DNA of 64,000 nt from Aquilaria yunnanensis (GCA_039654915.1 CM077597.1:34198001-34262000); one strand, 5' to 3'. Shown: positions 47,932 through 59,554, counted from the stretch's first letter. Program-made: numbers and translations. Notes: generated from the letters alone by a model not told the origin.

Positions 47932-48717
47932 TGATGCCCAGTGGCATCCTTGTTGTATGACATGTTGGCCTAAAGGAGAGACTTTCCGGTATGAAGGTGC
48001 TTGAAACACTCAGAAGAACAACGGTTAGGAGCTCCCCAGAATGTGTTTCCGAGGGAGGAGCCTTCGACGCCCGAGTCAATGTTTGTGAGAGTAGTAGTAA
48101 GGAATAGAAAGTGAGGAAAATGCTGAGAGTTTTGTGTCCTCCCCTTAACAAGGTCCTTCCTGAGTACTTATAGGAGGGTGGAGGGAGGAGGCCACTTGAC
48201 ACAGCCTGTTCAGATAGTGACACGTGTTTGGTCAAATTTGATCCATACCCTCAGAGATAGGTATCTCCAGGTAGCCGTAGGCCGCTTTGGGTAGAAGGCA
48301 GGGGTGTGTGTGAGGTCTCTCTATCACAGGCTCTTTAACTATTTTTTTCGTATCTCCATAAGACCCCTTCGGGGAATGAGACCCCTTCAGAGTATGAGGC
48401 TCCTTCTAAATAATAGGCCCCTTCGGCTAGATATCAAAACTAAGGGTTGTCAAGAGAGGTCCTTCCGCATAGCGGGGCACCTTTGGGAGACATTTTCCCT
48501 TTGCCGAGGATGGGGAGTTAACTTTCCGAGGTTGGTGGGTTCGTAGAACCCAAGGGTGGTGAAAGACACAGCTCCCCAAAGTTGGTCATGTGACCTTTAC
48601 GAGGGTGGTGTGAGTGTCCCCCGAGGTCGATGCTAAGCTCTCTCTGAGAGTGGTGAGGGAACCATTCTCCCCGAGGTTGGTCAACTATGTTTCCAAAGGG
48701 TGGTGCTCGTAAGGCAG
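47932..48717 (-). mobile_element. 5' LTR of the Tat element
   Basis: The plus strand starts TGATGCCCAGTGGCATCC and is collinear with 38200-38936. A minus-strand TATAAG lies at 48167-48172. It carries one more copy of the approximately 48-bp U3 unit than the 3' LTR. It stops at GTAAGGCA (48717), lacking about 44 bp that the 3' LTR has at its outer end. Confidence 0.82.
48526..48713 (-). repeat. Four tandem ~48-bp units in the Tat LTR (U3)
   Basis: Units of the form CCGAGGTTGGT...GGGTGGTG follow each other four times. The 3' LTR has three (38793-38932). The additional unit is at about 48575-48619. Such U3 repeats can act as enhancers in LTR elements; that role is inferred. Confidence 0.75.
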
Positions 48718-50121
48718 AAAGTACCAACACTAAAATTAGAAAATGTGCTCCAACAATCATGAAACACTCCAGTTTAATACTAGACATATTGAATTTCATG
48801 TACATAAAATTTCACAGGAAAACTCAAACTGGAACTATTAGTTTGAACATTCTCTTTTAGGTGTTCCTGAAAATGGACGGAAATGGGAGTAAGCTCTTTG
48901 TAAAGAACTTAGTAAGGGCTTTCAATGTAAAGTCCTCCACAGCAACGTACCACCTAAAATCCAAATACATAAAAACACACAAAAACAACATATGCACACA
49001 AATATGGCAACCATATGCACCAACAAACACAGCAACAAACACATGTAATGCTAGTAGCAATAACACATTAGGGTTAGTCCATAATCATTCAATAAAACAA
49101 TGAGATATTTCTTTAGTAACACTATGGTAGCCCTCTTCAAGACTTTTCTTGGTCTTAGGAGTCTTTTAGGTTTTAGTTAGTACTAACTTGGGCTCTAGAA
49201 ACCCTTCTTTCTTGTTGCCATCTTTAGCATGGTAACATTAAGGCCAAAACCTTGCCATGCTTCTTTCCCTTAAGCCATGCTTGGTTCCTTGAACTTTTTG
49301 CTCTCTTCCAAGAATGGCCTTAGCTTCATGGATGTTTGGAAATATAGTAAACAATCCCAGAAATTTAGAAAACCCTTACCTTTTGCTATGAAATTTGAAA
49401 ACCCAAATAGAACCAAAATTAGGTTTTCTTGCACTCTTTGATGTTTTCTTTGCTTTCTCTTGCTTCCTCTTGCTTTCTTAAGGTATGGTGGCTATGGAGG
49501 ATGGTGGAGAAGGTTAAGGAAGAACCCTTGGCTACTAGGGGATGAAATTTAGAGGAAATGGCAAGAAAATGAAGATTTTTCTTCATTTATACATCATTTT
49601 CACCTTGGTGGCATATATGCAAATTTTTGAAACTTTGGCCAACACTTGGACAGATTATAACCAGCTATTTTGGCTTCGAAAATGATGTTTTTGACCACTT
49701 TGAACCTTGTCAAAGGTCATTATGGCTTTTAGACAGAAAAGTGGACACTTGGATCCTTAGTTGGCATTAACCCTTAAATGATCAACTTTGCCTTCTTAAG
49801 CACTTTGGTCCCCAACAATATCCTTAATTCCATCCATGTCCTTTCTTCATAATTCCATCCATGTCCTTTCCATAGCCATCTTTAGAAATTTGTGCAATTG
49901 GGTACCCACCTTTTGTAACCATACAATTTAGTCCATAGGTTACTTGAAAATTAGGCGATGTGCCAATGCTTTCTTAAGGACCAAGCTATCATTACTTTTT
50001 CCACTTAAGGGGGTGTGTATTGAATACTTTACACTTCACAAATCAGACACTATGGTGAAAATTAAAGAATATACGTTTAGGGCCTTATGCTGTAATTTTT
50101 CCATTTTGTGAAGATGTAACA
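48718..50121 (-). mobile_element. Family A LTR, second piece (minus)
   Basis: Continues 37256-38199 on the other side of the Tat element. It is collinear in reverse with the 5' half of the A LTR (17049-18530) and ends GTAACA at 50121. Right target duplication ACACT at 50122-50126. Confidence 0.85.
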
Positions 50122-50130
50122 ACACTAACA
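50122..50130 (-). mobile_element. Outer tip of copia copy 1 5' LTR
   Basis: ACACTAACA is the end of the copia LTR (compare 31762-31770). It shares ACACT with the target duplication and is the only trace of the copia LTR on this side of the inserted A LTR. Confidence 0.7.
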
Positions 50131-50823
50131 GTGTTAAAGTGTTATCCATACTAAGTTTCTCCATGAAACTTACCTCATTTCAAATATGCCCATTTCAGGT
50201 CCAGCAAAAAGATCACATTCAAACTGACTATCTTCATTTGATTTTTGATAAAACATTTCAAGTACACAAACTTCTATATGTCTAGTTATGATATGGAAAG
50301 TTCTGTGATTTTAGGAGCACATTTGGTATTTTTAGTGATGGTGCTTATTGTGTCATGCAGCAGTTGTTCAACATCTTATTTTGGGGTGCATTGTGTCCCA
50401 AGCATCTCTTGTGACTTCAGTGCTTGTATTTAGCCAAGTTAAGGCCATGATGTAGTACATGGATGCATGTACATGTAAAGCGTGTAAACTTGGAACAAGT
50501 ATGTGAACATTTAAGGATGGTTTTGCTATGTATGTAAGGGTGGTGCACAAGCTATCTAAGTGTGAATGATGGGCTACTTGTTTGTAAATTTTGTTTTGAC
50601 CATGTAAAGTTTCATTAAGCAAGAGCATGTAATTCCTATGTGTGTTGGACATATATGGGATAGCATTAGAAGGATTATCCCATGTGAATGAAGTGTTTAC
50701 ACACTTATGAAATTTTGTGTGGGCATAATTGTCATAAAGTGGAAAGAATTTTCACCCTACACTTAAAGTTCTATATCTCCTTATGCATAGTAAATATTGT
50801 TATAAAATTTTGACCATTCCTAT
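50131..50823 (+). mobile_element. Family A LTR, 5' LTR of the chromovirus, first piece
   Basis: Collinear with A LTR positions from about 1,260 onward (compare 18310-19000), plus orientation. The first half is missing at the junction with copia copy 1. Copia copy 2 interrupts it at 50824; it continues at 58984. ORFs here are noise. Confidence 0.82.
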
Positions 50824-52239
50824 TGTTAGTGTTGTGCCCAAAAAGCCAATCATGAGATGATTGTATTTTTGCACATTGAGTCATGATATTTTATTGAGGC
50901 ATTAATCCAGCAATTTTATTTGTTGTTTTGTTTCTGCGTAACGTAATAAACATAATTGTAACCCTAGAATAATGATATTCTTAAACGTCCCTAGTCTAGT
51001 ATTATTGTGGAGCGGGTTGCAATAATACATAATGACTAGCATATGTGGAGACTAATATGAGATATGTAGTCTACATATGGGTACAAGTTGGAGAACTTGT
51101 GTACTGGACCGACCCACCATGAGAACACTTCATGGATCGTTATATGAGTGTCATAAGTGATTCTCATAGTGATCATGGTATATGTAGTCCTTCGACCTAA
51201 GATCATCAAGGTTCCCTACATGTGAGTCACATACTTTGATACTTTCCTTTGTTGCTCGTAACTGAGTGAACTTGAAGGAGGTCATTGGGTATGTCACATA
51301 TCATGCGGAGGGATTTGTATGATCAAGATGGGATTTGTCCCTCCTATGTAACGGGAGTGATATCTTTGGGCCCATTGATAGAGTGAGACTTAGAAACTGC
51401 ATGGCCATGCTCCGATGAGTTGATATATGATATCAATGTCGTCAGTTTAAGTTGGTCTACTCGGTAATCAAGAAACCAAAGATTGGGCTATACGAGAGTG
51501 ACACATTCCATGTCTCGTGCTTAGTCTTGATATCTTGGACAAAGGGACAATGGCATATATCGGTGATGATCATAAAGGTTTAGTCGATTCACCAACAATC
51601 TTGTCACTTGGGTAGCAATGATGTGTTGCTAGACACCGCTCATTGCTTATGATCATAAATGTGATTTATGATCATTACCAACATGGCAAGAGCCTATTGG
51701 GTCGCACACATAGAGCCATTTGGATCATTAGAGTGCATGGGCTAATTATTTGGGTTATGGTTTCACTTTAATTTCATATTAATAATGGGCCAAAGAGTTG
51801 AGCCATTATTAAGCCCGAAATTAAATCCTAATTGGATTAGGGCTTTGAAACCCATTAGGCCTAGAAGTTGAGTCTCACTATAAATACAACTTTTAAGTGA
51901 GAAATTCGTAGGTCTCCTTGCCCTAGCCTCCCAAAAGGACAGCCGCACTTTTCTCTTGCAATTCCTTGGGGGACACAAGCTAGCACTGCGAGCGCAAGAG
52001 AAACGCATCTGCCGGGATGTGGTGGAAGCGTGGTAATCCCGAGAGGCTCGTGTGGATACCATAGAGAGCCTGAACACATCAACTGTTCAGGTTTTGTGAT
52101 TCGACTCTACAGTTGATTGAGAGATCTCAACCAAAAATTAGGTATGAAATTTTCGAACACCCGGTTTACCCCGTTTCACTTGGATCCTGGAGGGTTTCGG
52201 TTAAATTCCGCTGTGTTGTTTGGCTCCCGAAACCCAACA
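50824..52239 (+). mobile_element. 5' LTR of copia copy 2
   Basis: Starts TGTTAGTGTTGTG and ends CGAAACCCAACA, 1,416 bp. TATAAATA at 51879-51886 is the likely core promoter; it lies at the same offset (1,055) in the 3' LTR. A minus-strand ORF (51763-52077) is shared by both LTRs only because the LTRs are copies. Confidence 0.95.
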
Positions 52240-52240
52240 G

Positions 52241-52252
52241 TGGTATCAGAGC
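52241..52252 (+). promoter_or_regulatory. Primer-binding site, initiator Met-tRNA type
   Basis: TGGTATCAGAGC, one base after the LTR end, is the standard plant primer-binding site complementary to the 3' end of initiator Met-tRNA. Confidence 0.95.
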
Positions 52253-52253
52253 T

Positions 52254-53631
52254 ACTGGTGAAACCCTAAATCGGGATTGAGTGTTGAATCGTATGATGCT
52301 ATGTGTTCGATTGGCTTTCGGCCATGATTAATTAGATTGATTCATGATGCATGAAACCGGAATTCCTAATGAACATATGAGATATATGAAGAAACGACAC
52401 AAATTGGTTAATGAGATTAACCCGAAATTGATAGGTATGAGATACCTATATGGATTAGGATTCTTGCAATAGTTGCAAAAACCCTAGGTTTGTTCGGATT
52501 CGGCCTGTTCGGGCACCGAAAGTAAGGTATTTTTGGTGGCTCGAATGGAGGAGTCTCGGGTGCCTACTTTCGCCAGCGAGACCGCCGTATGCGAAGCGCC
52601 ACATAAATAAAAACTGGTTAATCAACACGCGAAAATTGGCATGCATCTTTGTTGATTGAGATTTGACATGATATGCTGATTGGTGTTTGAAGCATGGTTC
52701 ATGATTATAGCCCTTGATTGGTTGTACTTGTAAATACGACCTGCGAGTCGTGCCTTTTCTTATCACTCTCATTGTACATTCTCTTCTCACCTTACTCCCC
52801 TCGAATGTAACTCAAGGTTTCTATTATTGATGTAATGGTGCATTATGGGATCGTCCAAGGTGGTATATCCAAGGAGGTGACAACAAAAGGGCAACCAAGA
52901 AAGGAAGAGAAGGAGCTTGTGAAGACTCTTTTCTTTTCTTAGGCTTTTATGATATTCTCATTGGCTTGAGAATATCGCATAGTTTGGGCTATAACCATGT
53001 CACATTTATTTCTTGTAAGCATGAGATGCATGTTTTATATTTGTATGTGATGCATGTATAAAACAACCGGAGATAGCAAATTGGTGATATCAAAAGAAAA
53101 AAAAAACCCCTCAAACAAATATTAAGTCATTAAATGTGATGCCTTCCAAATGTTGGCACTCATCAAGACTTTGATCAACATTAGGTGGGTTTGCCAAAGC
53201 AAAGCACCTATGTTCATCTTGGTAAGGCGCGATGGGATAATAGTGATATCCAAACTGCTAACTTTGGGTTCGACTTAACTAAGTCATCCTAATAGGATTA
53301 GGGACTTAGAGGCATAGAGTTGGGCTTAAGTTCATGAGATGAGCTTGGACAAGTGTTGTTCACCCAACTATCCAAGAGTTGCATAAGATGCAATTGGCAA
53401 GGAGTTGACTACCTAAATAGCTGTAACTTGAGAGAAAAGCCAAAGCTGACTCAGGTTGTGGTCAAATATGGATCTTGGCCCACTAGAATACCTTAGCGCT
53501 GAGGTGTTCTGAAATAATATCGAGGGTTATTATTTTGAGGAAAATAATGGGAGTATCATTTAATAAAAGTCCTTATTAAATGAATTAAAATACATGACTC
53601 TTACACTGCATATTTACTGTTGTAGATAACC
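52254..53631 (+). other. Untranslated leader of copia copy 2
   Basis: About 1.38 kb without a usable ORF between primer-binding site and gag ATG. Contains an A-rich stretch near 53095-53105. Conserved with 35657-36751 of copy 1. Confidence 0.8.
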
Positions 53632-54007
53632 ATGGCACAAAACACATCGACACTTTCGTTGCGATCGATCCTTGAGAAGGAAAAACTGAATGGGACCAAC
53701 TTTTCTCAAATGGTACCGAAACTTGAGGGTAGTCTTCAAACAAGAGAGAAAGGCTTATGTCCTAGAGTAGCCCATTCCGAATGAGCCTGCTGCCACTGCT
53801 CCAAGAGCTGAAAGGGATGCTCACAAGAGGCATTCTGATGATGCTTTGGATGTTGCATGCCTCATGCTTATTACCATGGAATCTGAGCTTCAGAAGCAAC
53901 ATGAGAACATGGGGGCGTTCGATATGATCGAACATCTCAAAATCCTTTTCCAAGAGCAAGCTAGGCATGAGAGGTTTGGGACCTCTAAGGCATTGTTTTA
54001 GTGCAAG
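53632..54007 (+). pseudogene. gag: Copia copy 2 gag, N-terminal part, broken
   Basis: ATG at 53632 (ACCATGGC context), followed by MAQNTSTLSLRSILEKEKL. One extra base in the T-run at 53701-53707 shifts the frame relative to copy 1. In the restored register a TAG lies at 53768-53770 and another at 53999-54001, both where copy 1 has a Gln codon. Downstream gag continues in the ORF that begins at 54008. No full-length gag can be made. Confidence 0.88.
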
Positions 54008-55714
54008 ATGTCTGAGGGAAGTCTCGTGGGTCCTCATGTGCTCAAGCTGATTGGGTACATTGAGAATCTTGAGAATTTGAGATTTGCTCTTCAGAAAGAG
54101 TTGGCTATTGATGTAGTCTTGCAATCGTTGCCTGAAAGCTACAGTCAGTTCGTCATGAACTATAACATGAATGACCTTGACAAGTCCCTCCCTGAATTGC
54201 TCAACATGTTGAGAACTGCTGAGCAAAACCTTAAGAAGGCTAAGCCCATTTTGATGGTTCAAAAGGGCAAGGGAAAAGGAAAAGCTAACAAGAAGAAGGA
54301 TAAAGCTAATGGAAAGTCCAATGCTAGTTCTTCTTCAGCTGCACTGAAACCAAAGGGTGGTGTGGCAAAGGAATGGGAGTGCTTCCATTGTAAGCAACCT
54401 GGACACTGGAAGCGCAACTATAAGCTCTATCTTGAAGAACTTGCTAAGGAAAAGGGAAGTAAGACTTCCACTTCAGGTATTTTTGTTATAGAGGCTAACT
54501 TTTCTACTTCCTCATCTTGGGTATTGGATACTGGATGTGGATCTCACATTTGTGCAAATCTGCAGGATCTAAATAGAAGTAGAAGATTGGCCCAAGCTGA
54601 AGTGGACCTACGTGTTGGAAATGGAGCAAGGGTTGCTGCCTTAGCCGTAGGGACTTATGTTCTCACTTTACCTAGTGGATTAGTTTTAGAATTAGACAAC
54701 TGCTACTTTGTGCCTACTATTAGTAAAAATTTGATTTCTGTTTCTTGTTTGGACAAGAAAGGTTTTTCATTTATAATAAAGGACAAATGTTGTTCTATTT
54801 ATTTGAATGAAATCTTTTATGGTAGTGCTCAACTTAGCAATGGGTTGTATGTTCTAGACCTTGAAGATCCAATCTATAATGTGAATACCAAGAAGGTCAA
54901 ATTAAATGATTCAAACTCGACCTATCTCTGGCACTGTCGCTTGGGCCATATAAATGAGACCCGCATATCTAAGCTCCATAAGGATGGACTCTTGGACTCA
55001 TTTGATTTTGAATCATATGAGACATGTGAGTCATGTTTGTTGGGCAAGATGACCAAAGCCCCATTCACAGGGCAAAGTGAAAGGGCTAATGACTTACTAG
55101 GACTCATACATAGTGATGTATGTGGCCCTATGTCTACACAAGCTAGAGGAGGTTTCCAATACTTCATTACTTTCACTGATGACTTCAGCAGATATGGCTA
55201 TGTGTATCTTATGAGACACAAGTCAGAATCCTTTGAAAAGTTCAAAGAATTCAAGAATGAAGTAAAGAATCAACTTGGGAAGAGTATCAAAGTGCTTCAA
55301 TCAGATCGAGGTCGAGAGTACTTGGATCGAGAATTCCTTGACTATCTGAAGGAGTATGGTATAGTATCACAACTCACTCCACCAAGCACACCTCAATGGA
55401 ACGGTGTTTCTGAAAGGAGAAATCGAACTCTGTTAGACATGATGAGTCAAGCTGACCTTCCAAACTCCTTTAGGGGACATGCTCTAGAGACAGCCGCTTT
55501 TACACTAAACCGAGTTCCATCGAAATTGATTCAAAAGACATCATATGAGATATGGAGTGGGAGGCATCCCAATTTGTCTTTTATGAAGATTTGGGGCTGT
55601 GACGCTTATGTGAAACGTCAATCCTCTGACAAAACTAGGGCCCAAATCTCAAAAATTTCTTTTTGTTGGGTATCCCAAAGAAACAAAGGTTTACTATTTC
55701 TACAATCCCTCTGA
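54008..55714 (+). pseudogene. pol: Copia copy 2 gag C-terminus, protease, integrase
   Basis: 568 codons open. Gag C-terminus at residues 1-120, with a Lys/Gly stretch at about 86-103. The zinc knuckle starts at Cys125 (CFHCKQPGHWKRN), but the last Cys is Tyr (54419-54421). Protease DTG at residues 174-176. GAG-pre-integrase with LWHCRLGH and CESC. Integrase core: Asp370 (HSDVCGP), Asp433 (SDRGR), Glu469 (SERRNRT), spacing D,D35E, so catalytic residues are intact. Twelve bases present in copy 1 (four residues after LLDM) are missing near 55443. One extra A at 55631-55634 shifts the frame and ends the segment. Confidence 0.92.
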
Positions 55715-55721
55715 GCAAAAA

Positions 55722-57272
55722 GTGTTTGTTGCTCGAACTGGTGTCTTTTTGGAGAAAGAGTTTATCTCTAAAGGAACTAGTGGGAGGAAAGTAGAACTTG
55801 AAGAAATTCAAGAACAACAAGAAGACATCGAACCTAAAATGGAACCTGAACAGACACCACAAGATGTTGTGGTTCAAGAGTCTGTTCCAGTAGCACAAAG
55901 CCCACGTAGGACTGGTAGGATTCGGCGTGAGCCCGAGAGATATGGATTTCTCATGACTCACACCGGTGATGTGATGCTCATGGATCAAGATGAGCCCACA
56001 ACCTACCAACAAGCTATGTCGGGGCCTGACTCTGAGAAATGGCTAGTGGCCATGAAATCCGAGATCAAATCCATGTATGAAAACCAAGTATGGACTTTGG
56101 TTGACCCACCTGAAGGGGTAAAACCCATAGGGTGCAAATGGGTTTTCAAGAAGAAAACTGACATGGATGGTAATGTGATTACCTTTAAGGGACGATTGGT
56201 CGCAAAAGGTTTCAAGCAAATTCATGGTATTGACTATGATGAAACTTTTTCACCAGTTGTTATGCTTAAATCCATCCGAATTTTGTTTGCTATTGCTGCA
56301 CACTATGATTATGAGATATGGCAAATGGATGTCAAAACTGCATTCTTAAATGGAAAGCAACTTGAGGATGTGTACATGACACAACCTGAGGGTTTTGTCA
56401 CTCCTGAGAATGCCAATAAAGTGTGCAAATTGCAAAGGTCCATTTATGGACTGAAGCAAGCTTCTCGAAGTTGGAATCTTCATTTTGATGATGCAATCAA
56501 AGAGTTTGGTTTTATCAAAAATGAAGATGAACCTTGTGTCTACAAGAAGGTTAGTGGGAGCGCTATTGTCTTCTTGGTGTTGTATGTAGATGACATACTA
56601 CTCATCGGGAATGACATTCCTGAGCTACAGTCTGTGAAGACTTGGCTAAGGAAATGTTTCTCTATGAAGGACTTGGGTGAAGCAGCCTATGTGTTAGGCA
56701 TCAGGATCTATAGAGATAGATCTAGAAAGCTTCTTGGCCTAAGTCAAAGTACATATATTGACAAGGTGCTAAAGAGGTTTAGCATGCAAGATTCCAAGAA
56801 AGGATTCTTGCCCATGTCACATGGTATCACTCTTTCTAGATCTCAATGTCTGAGTACATCCGAGGAGAGAAAGCGCATGAGTAAGATTCCATATGCCTCA
56901 GCAATTGCATCTATCATGTATGCCATGATATGTACTCATCCCGATGTCTCGTATGCTTTGAGCGTGACGAGTAGGTACCAATCGAACCCCGGTGAAAGTC
57001 ACTGGATAGCTGTTAAGAACATCCTTAAGTACTTACGAAGGACTAAGGATGCATTCTTGGTCTTTGGAGGTGAAGATCAGCTCGTTGTAAGGGGTTACAC
57101 CGATGCAAGCTTCCAATCTGATAAGGATGATTTTAGATCGCAATCTGGTTATGTGTTTTGTATTGGTGGTGGTGCTGTGAGCTTTAAGAGTTCAAAGCAA
57201 GAGACAGTAGCTGACTCTACAACAGAATCTGAGTACATTGCCGCCTCTGATGCTGCAAAGGAGGCAGTTTAA
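55722..57272 (+). pseudogene. pol: Copia copy 2 reverse transcriptase and RNase H
   Basis: 516 codons open in the frame that continues pol after the shift. Acidic linker (residues 20-50), then reverse transcriptase: KWVFKKKTDMDGNV, WQMDVKTAFLNG (catalytic Asp), QPEGFVTPENANKVC, and YVDD at residues 288-291. RNase H starts near residue 460 with YTDASF and SKQETVADSTTESEYIAAS. The ORF ends at TAA 57270-57272 where copy 1 has Trp (TGG). Confidence 0.92.
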
Positions 57273-57542
57273 ATCAAGAAGTTCATCACTGAACTTGGAG
57301 TGGTTCCAAGCATTGTCGACCCGATAGAGCTATATTGTGACAACAATGGAGCAATCGCACAGGCTAAGGAACCTCGATCTCACCAGCGATCCAAACACAT
57401 ACTCCGACACTATCATCTCATCAGGGAGATCATCGAGAGGGGTGATGTAAGGATATGCAGGACTTCGACTGACAGCAACATTGCTGATCCACTGACAAAG
57501 CCCCTTATGCATCGGAAGCATGATAGCTGGATACATAGATGA
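57273..57542 (+). pseudogene. pol: Copia copy 2 RNase H C-terminal part
   Basis: Same frame as the preceding segment after its TAA. Contains ELYCDNNGAIAQAKEP (an RNase H catalytic Asp), HILRHYHLIREIIERGDV and NIADPLTKPL, the usual end of Ty1/copia pol, and stops at TGA 57540-57542, 25 bases before the 3' LTR. Confidence 0.9.
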
Positions 57543-57556
57543 TTGGCTTTTAGTGC

Positions 57557-57566
57557 AAGTGGGAGA
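57557..57566 (+). promoter_or_regulatory. Polypurine tract of copia copy 2
   Basis: AAGTGGGAGA, one base before the 3' LTR start at 57568, identical to the tract in copy 1. Confidence 0.88.
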
Positions 57567-57567
57567 T

Positions 57568-58983
57568 TGTTAGTGTTGTGCTCAAAAAGCCAATCATGAG
57601 ATGATTGTATTTTTGCACATTGAGTCATGATATTTTATTGAGGCATTAATCCAGCAATTTTGTTTGTTGTTTTGTTTCTACGTAACGTAATAAACATAAT
57701 TGTAACCCTAGAATAATGATATTCTTAAACGTCCCTAGTCTAGTATTATTGTGGAGCGGGTTGCAATAATACATAATGACTAGCATATGTGGAGACTAAT
57801 ATGAGATATGTAGTCTACATATGGGTACAAGTTGGAGAACTTGTGTACTGGACCGACCCACCATGAGAACACTTCATGGATCGTTATATGAGTGTCATAA
57901 GTGATTCTCATAGTGATCATGGTATATGTAGTCCTTCGACCTAAGATCATCAAGGTTCCCTACATGTGAGTCACATACTTTGATACTTTCCTTTGTTGCT
58001 CGTAACTGAGTGAACTTGAAGGAGGTCATTGGGTATGTCACATATCATGCGGAGGGATTTGTATGATCAAGATGGGATTTGTCCCTCCTATGTAACGGGA
58101 GTGATATCTTTGGGCCCATTGATAGAGTGAGACTTAGAAACTGCATGGCCATGCTCCGATGAGTTGATATATGATATCAATGTCGTCAGTTTAAGTTGGT
58201 CTACTCGGTAATCAAGAAACCAAAGATTGGGCTATACGAGAGTGACACATTCCATGTCTCGTGCTTAGTCTTGATATCTTGGACAAAGGGACAATGGCAT
58301 ATATCGGTGATGATCATAAAGGTTTAGTCGATTCATCGACAATCTTGTCACTTGGGTAGCAATGATGTGTTGCTAGACACCGCTCATTGCTTATGATCAT
58401 AAATGTGATTTAGGATCATTGCCAACATGGAAAGAGCCTATTGGGTCGCACACATAGAGCTATTTGGATCATTAGAGTGCATGGGCTAATTATTTGGGTT
58501 ATGGTTTCACTTTAATTTCGTATTAATAATGGGCCAAAGAGTTGAGCCATTATTAAGCCCGAAATTAAATCCTAATTGGATTAGGGCTTTGAAACCCATT
58601 AGGCCTAGAAGTTGAGTCTCACTATAAATACAACTTTTAAGTGAGAAATTTGTAGGTCTCCTTGCCCTAGCCTCCCAAAAGGACAGTCGCACTCTTCTCT
58701 TGCAATTCCTTAGAGGACGCAAGCTAGCACTACGAGCGCAAGAGAAACGCATCTGCCGGGACGTGGTGGAAGCGTGGTGATCCCGAGAGGCTCGTGTGGA
58801 TACCATAGAGAGCCTGAACACATCAACTGTTCAGGTTTTGTGGTTCGACTCTACAGTTGAGTGAGAGATCTCAACCGAAAATTAGATATGAAATTTTCGA
58901 ACACACGGTTTACCCCGTTTCACTTGGATCCTGGAGGGTTTCAGTTAAATTCCACTGCGCTGTTTGGCTCCCAAATCCCAACA
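57568..58983 (+). mobile_element. 3' LTR of copia copy 2
   Basis: 1,416 bp, start TGTTAGTGTTGTG, end CAAATCCCAACA; TATAAATA at 58623-58630. Same length as the 5' LTR, with only base substitutions between them. Confidence 0.95.
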
Positions 58984-59537
58984 CCTAGAGCACATCCAAA
59001 TGTTTCACTAGGATTTTTAATTCCTGCATTTGATGCTCTATAGCCAAAGTTATGACATTGCAAATTTGGCTAATTTACTATTCATTTGGTCAGAATTTTG
59101 TAACCAACTTAAAAAATCCATAGCTTGGTCCATAGGTGGGCTATTGATGTAAAAAAAAATTCCTTGGCTTATTCTAAGTTTCTACTTGACAATGGAATGA
59201 AGAAGATATGGGGTACCTAGCTAGATTAATACAGTTTTTGTAGAGAAGTTCAGGTGTAGTGGCTGGAAACAAGAACTTAAGAAGATTGCCTAATATATGC
59301 TAGCCAAGATTAAGACTTGTGCTAGTGTTTTTCTTCCTTGCTGCCATGATGTGCATAAAATGAGAATATGTGTGTAATGGTTGGACCAATATGCATGTAT
59401 TCACATAGTGCCCAAGAGGACCACTTTGGTATGCACATTAAGGGTATTGTTCTGATGGCTACAGGACATACCAATCTTGGGATTTTAAATGCACAATTTT
59501 GGCACCTTAACTGGACTACCCCTGAGTGGATAATAGA
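58984..59537 (+). mobile_element. Family A LTR, 5' LTR of the chromovirus, second piece
   Basis: Continues 50131-50823 after copia copy 2 and ends GGATAATA at 59537, the place of the GGGTAACA end in other copies. A degraded primer-binding site follows within six bases, so this is the LTR of the element whose internal region follows. Confidence 0.82.
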
Positions 59538-59542
59538 TGTTC

Positions 59543-59554
59543 GTATTAGAGCAT
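59543..59554 (+). promoter_or_regulatory. Degraded primer-binding site of the chromovirus
   Basis: TCGTATTAGAGC differs from the initiator Met-tRNA site TGGTATCAGAGC at two positions and is followed by ATGG. It sits just inside the A LTR end, which ties the A LTR family to this gypsy element. Confidence 0.7.

Larger units (their letters stand above)
38200..48717 (-). mobile_element. Ty3/gypsy element of the Tat lineage
   Basis: LTRs lie at 38200-38980 and 47932-48717. From right to left on the minus strand come the primer-binding site, gag, protease, reverse transcriptase, two RNase H domains and integrase. A separate gene in the opposite (plus) direction lies between integrase and the 3' LTR. 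A second RNase H and an extra antisense ORF downstream of pol are known traits of Tat-lineage plant elements. The outer about 44 bp of the 5' LTR are missing, so no target duplication can be seen. The insertion lies in an A LTR. All genes carry stops or frameshifts. Confidence 0.9.
30400..50130 (-). mobile_element. Ty1/copia copy 1 (minus strand), interrupted
   Basis: The element consists of the 3' LTR (30400-31770), gag-pol (31785-35656), the leader (35657-36751) and remains of the 5' LTR (36885-37255 plus 50122-50130). Order, strand and sequence match copia copy 2. The 5' LTR lost about 1 kb and the primer-binding site, with an A-LTR fragment (36752-36884) at the break. A second A LTR (37256-50121), which later received a Tat element, entered near its outer end. 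Flanks TATCA (30395-30399) and GTGTT (50131-50135) do not match, so one side was probably exchanged or rearranged. Confidence 0.8.
50824..58983 (+). mobile_element. Ty1/copia copy 2, full length (8,160 bp)
   Basis: Two LTRs of exactly 1,416 bp, a primer-binding site matching initiator Met-tRNA, a 1.4-kb leader, one gag-pol region in the order gag, protease, integrase, reverse transcriptase, RNase H, and a polypurine tract. Integrase before reverse transcriptase defines Ty1/copia. Flanks CCTAT (50819-50823) and CCTAG (58984-58988) form a 4/5 target duplication within an A LTR; uninterrupted A copies read through this point (near 19898). The LTRs differ at about 30 positions by eye. Five lesions disable gag-pol. 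Confidence 0.95.

Noticed and set aside
51763..52077. 104-codon minus-strand ORF conserved at 58507-58821
   Set aside because: Both lie at the same place in the two LTRs of copia copy 2. Conservation is due to LTR identity, not selection.
53762..54262. 166-codon minus-strand ORF across copia gag (and 35165-35527 plus strand in copy 1)
   Set aside because: Shadow frames opposite gag; the gag reading has zinc knuckle and core motifs.
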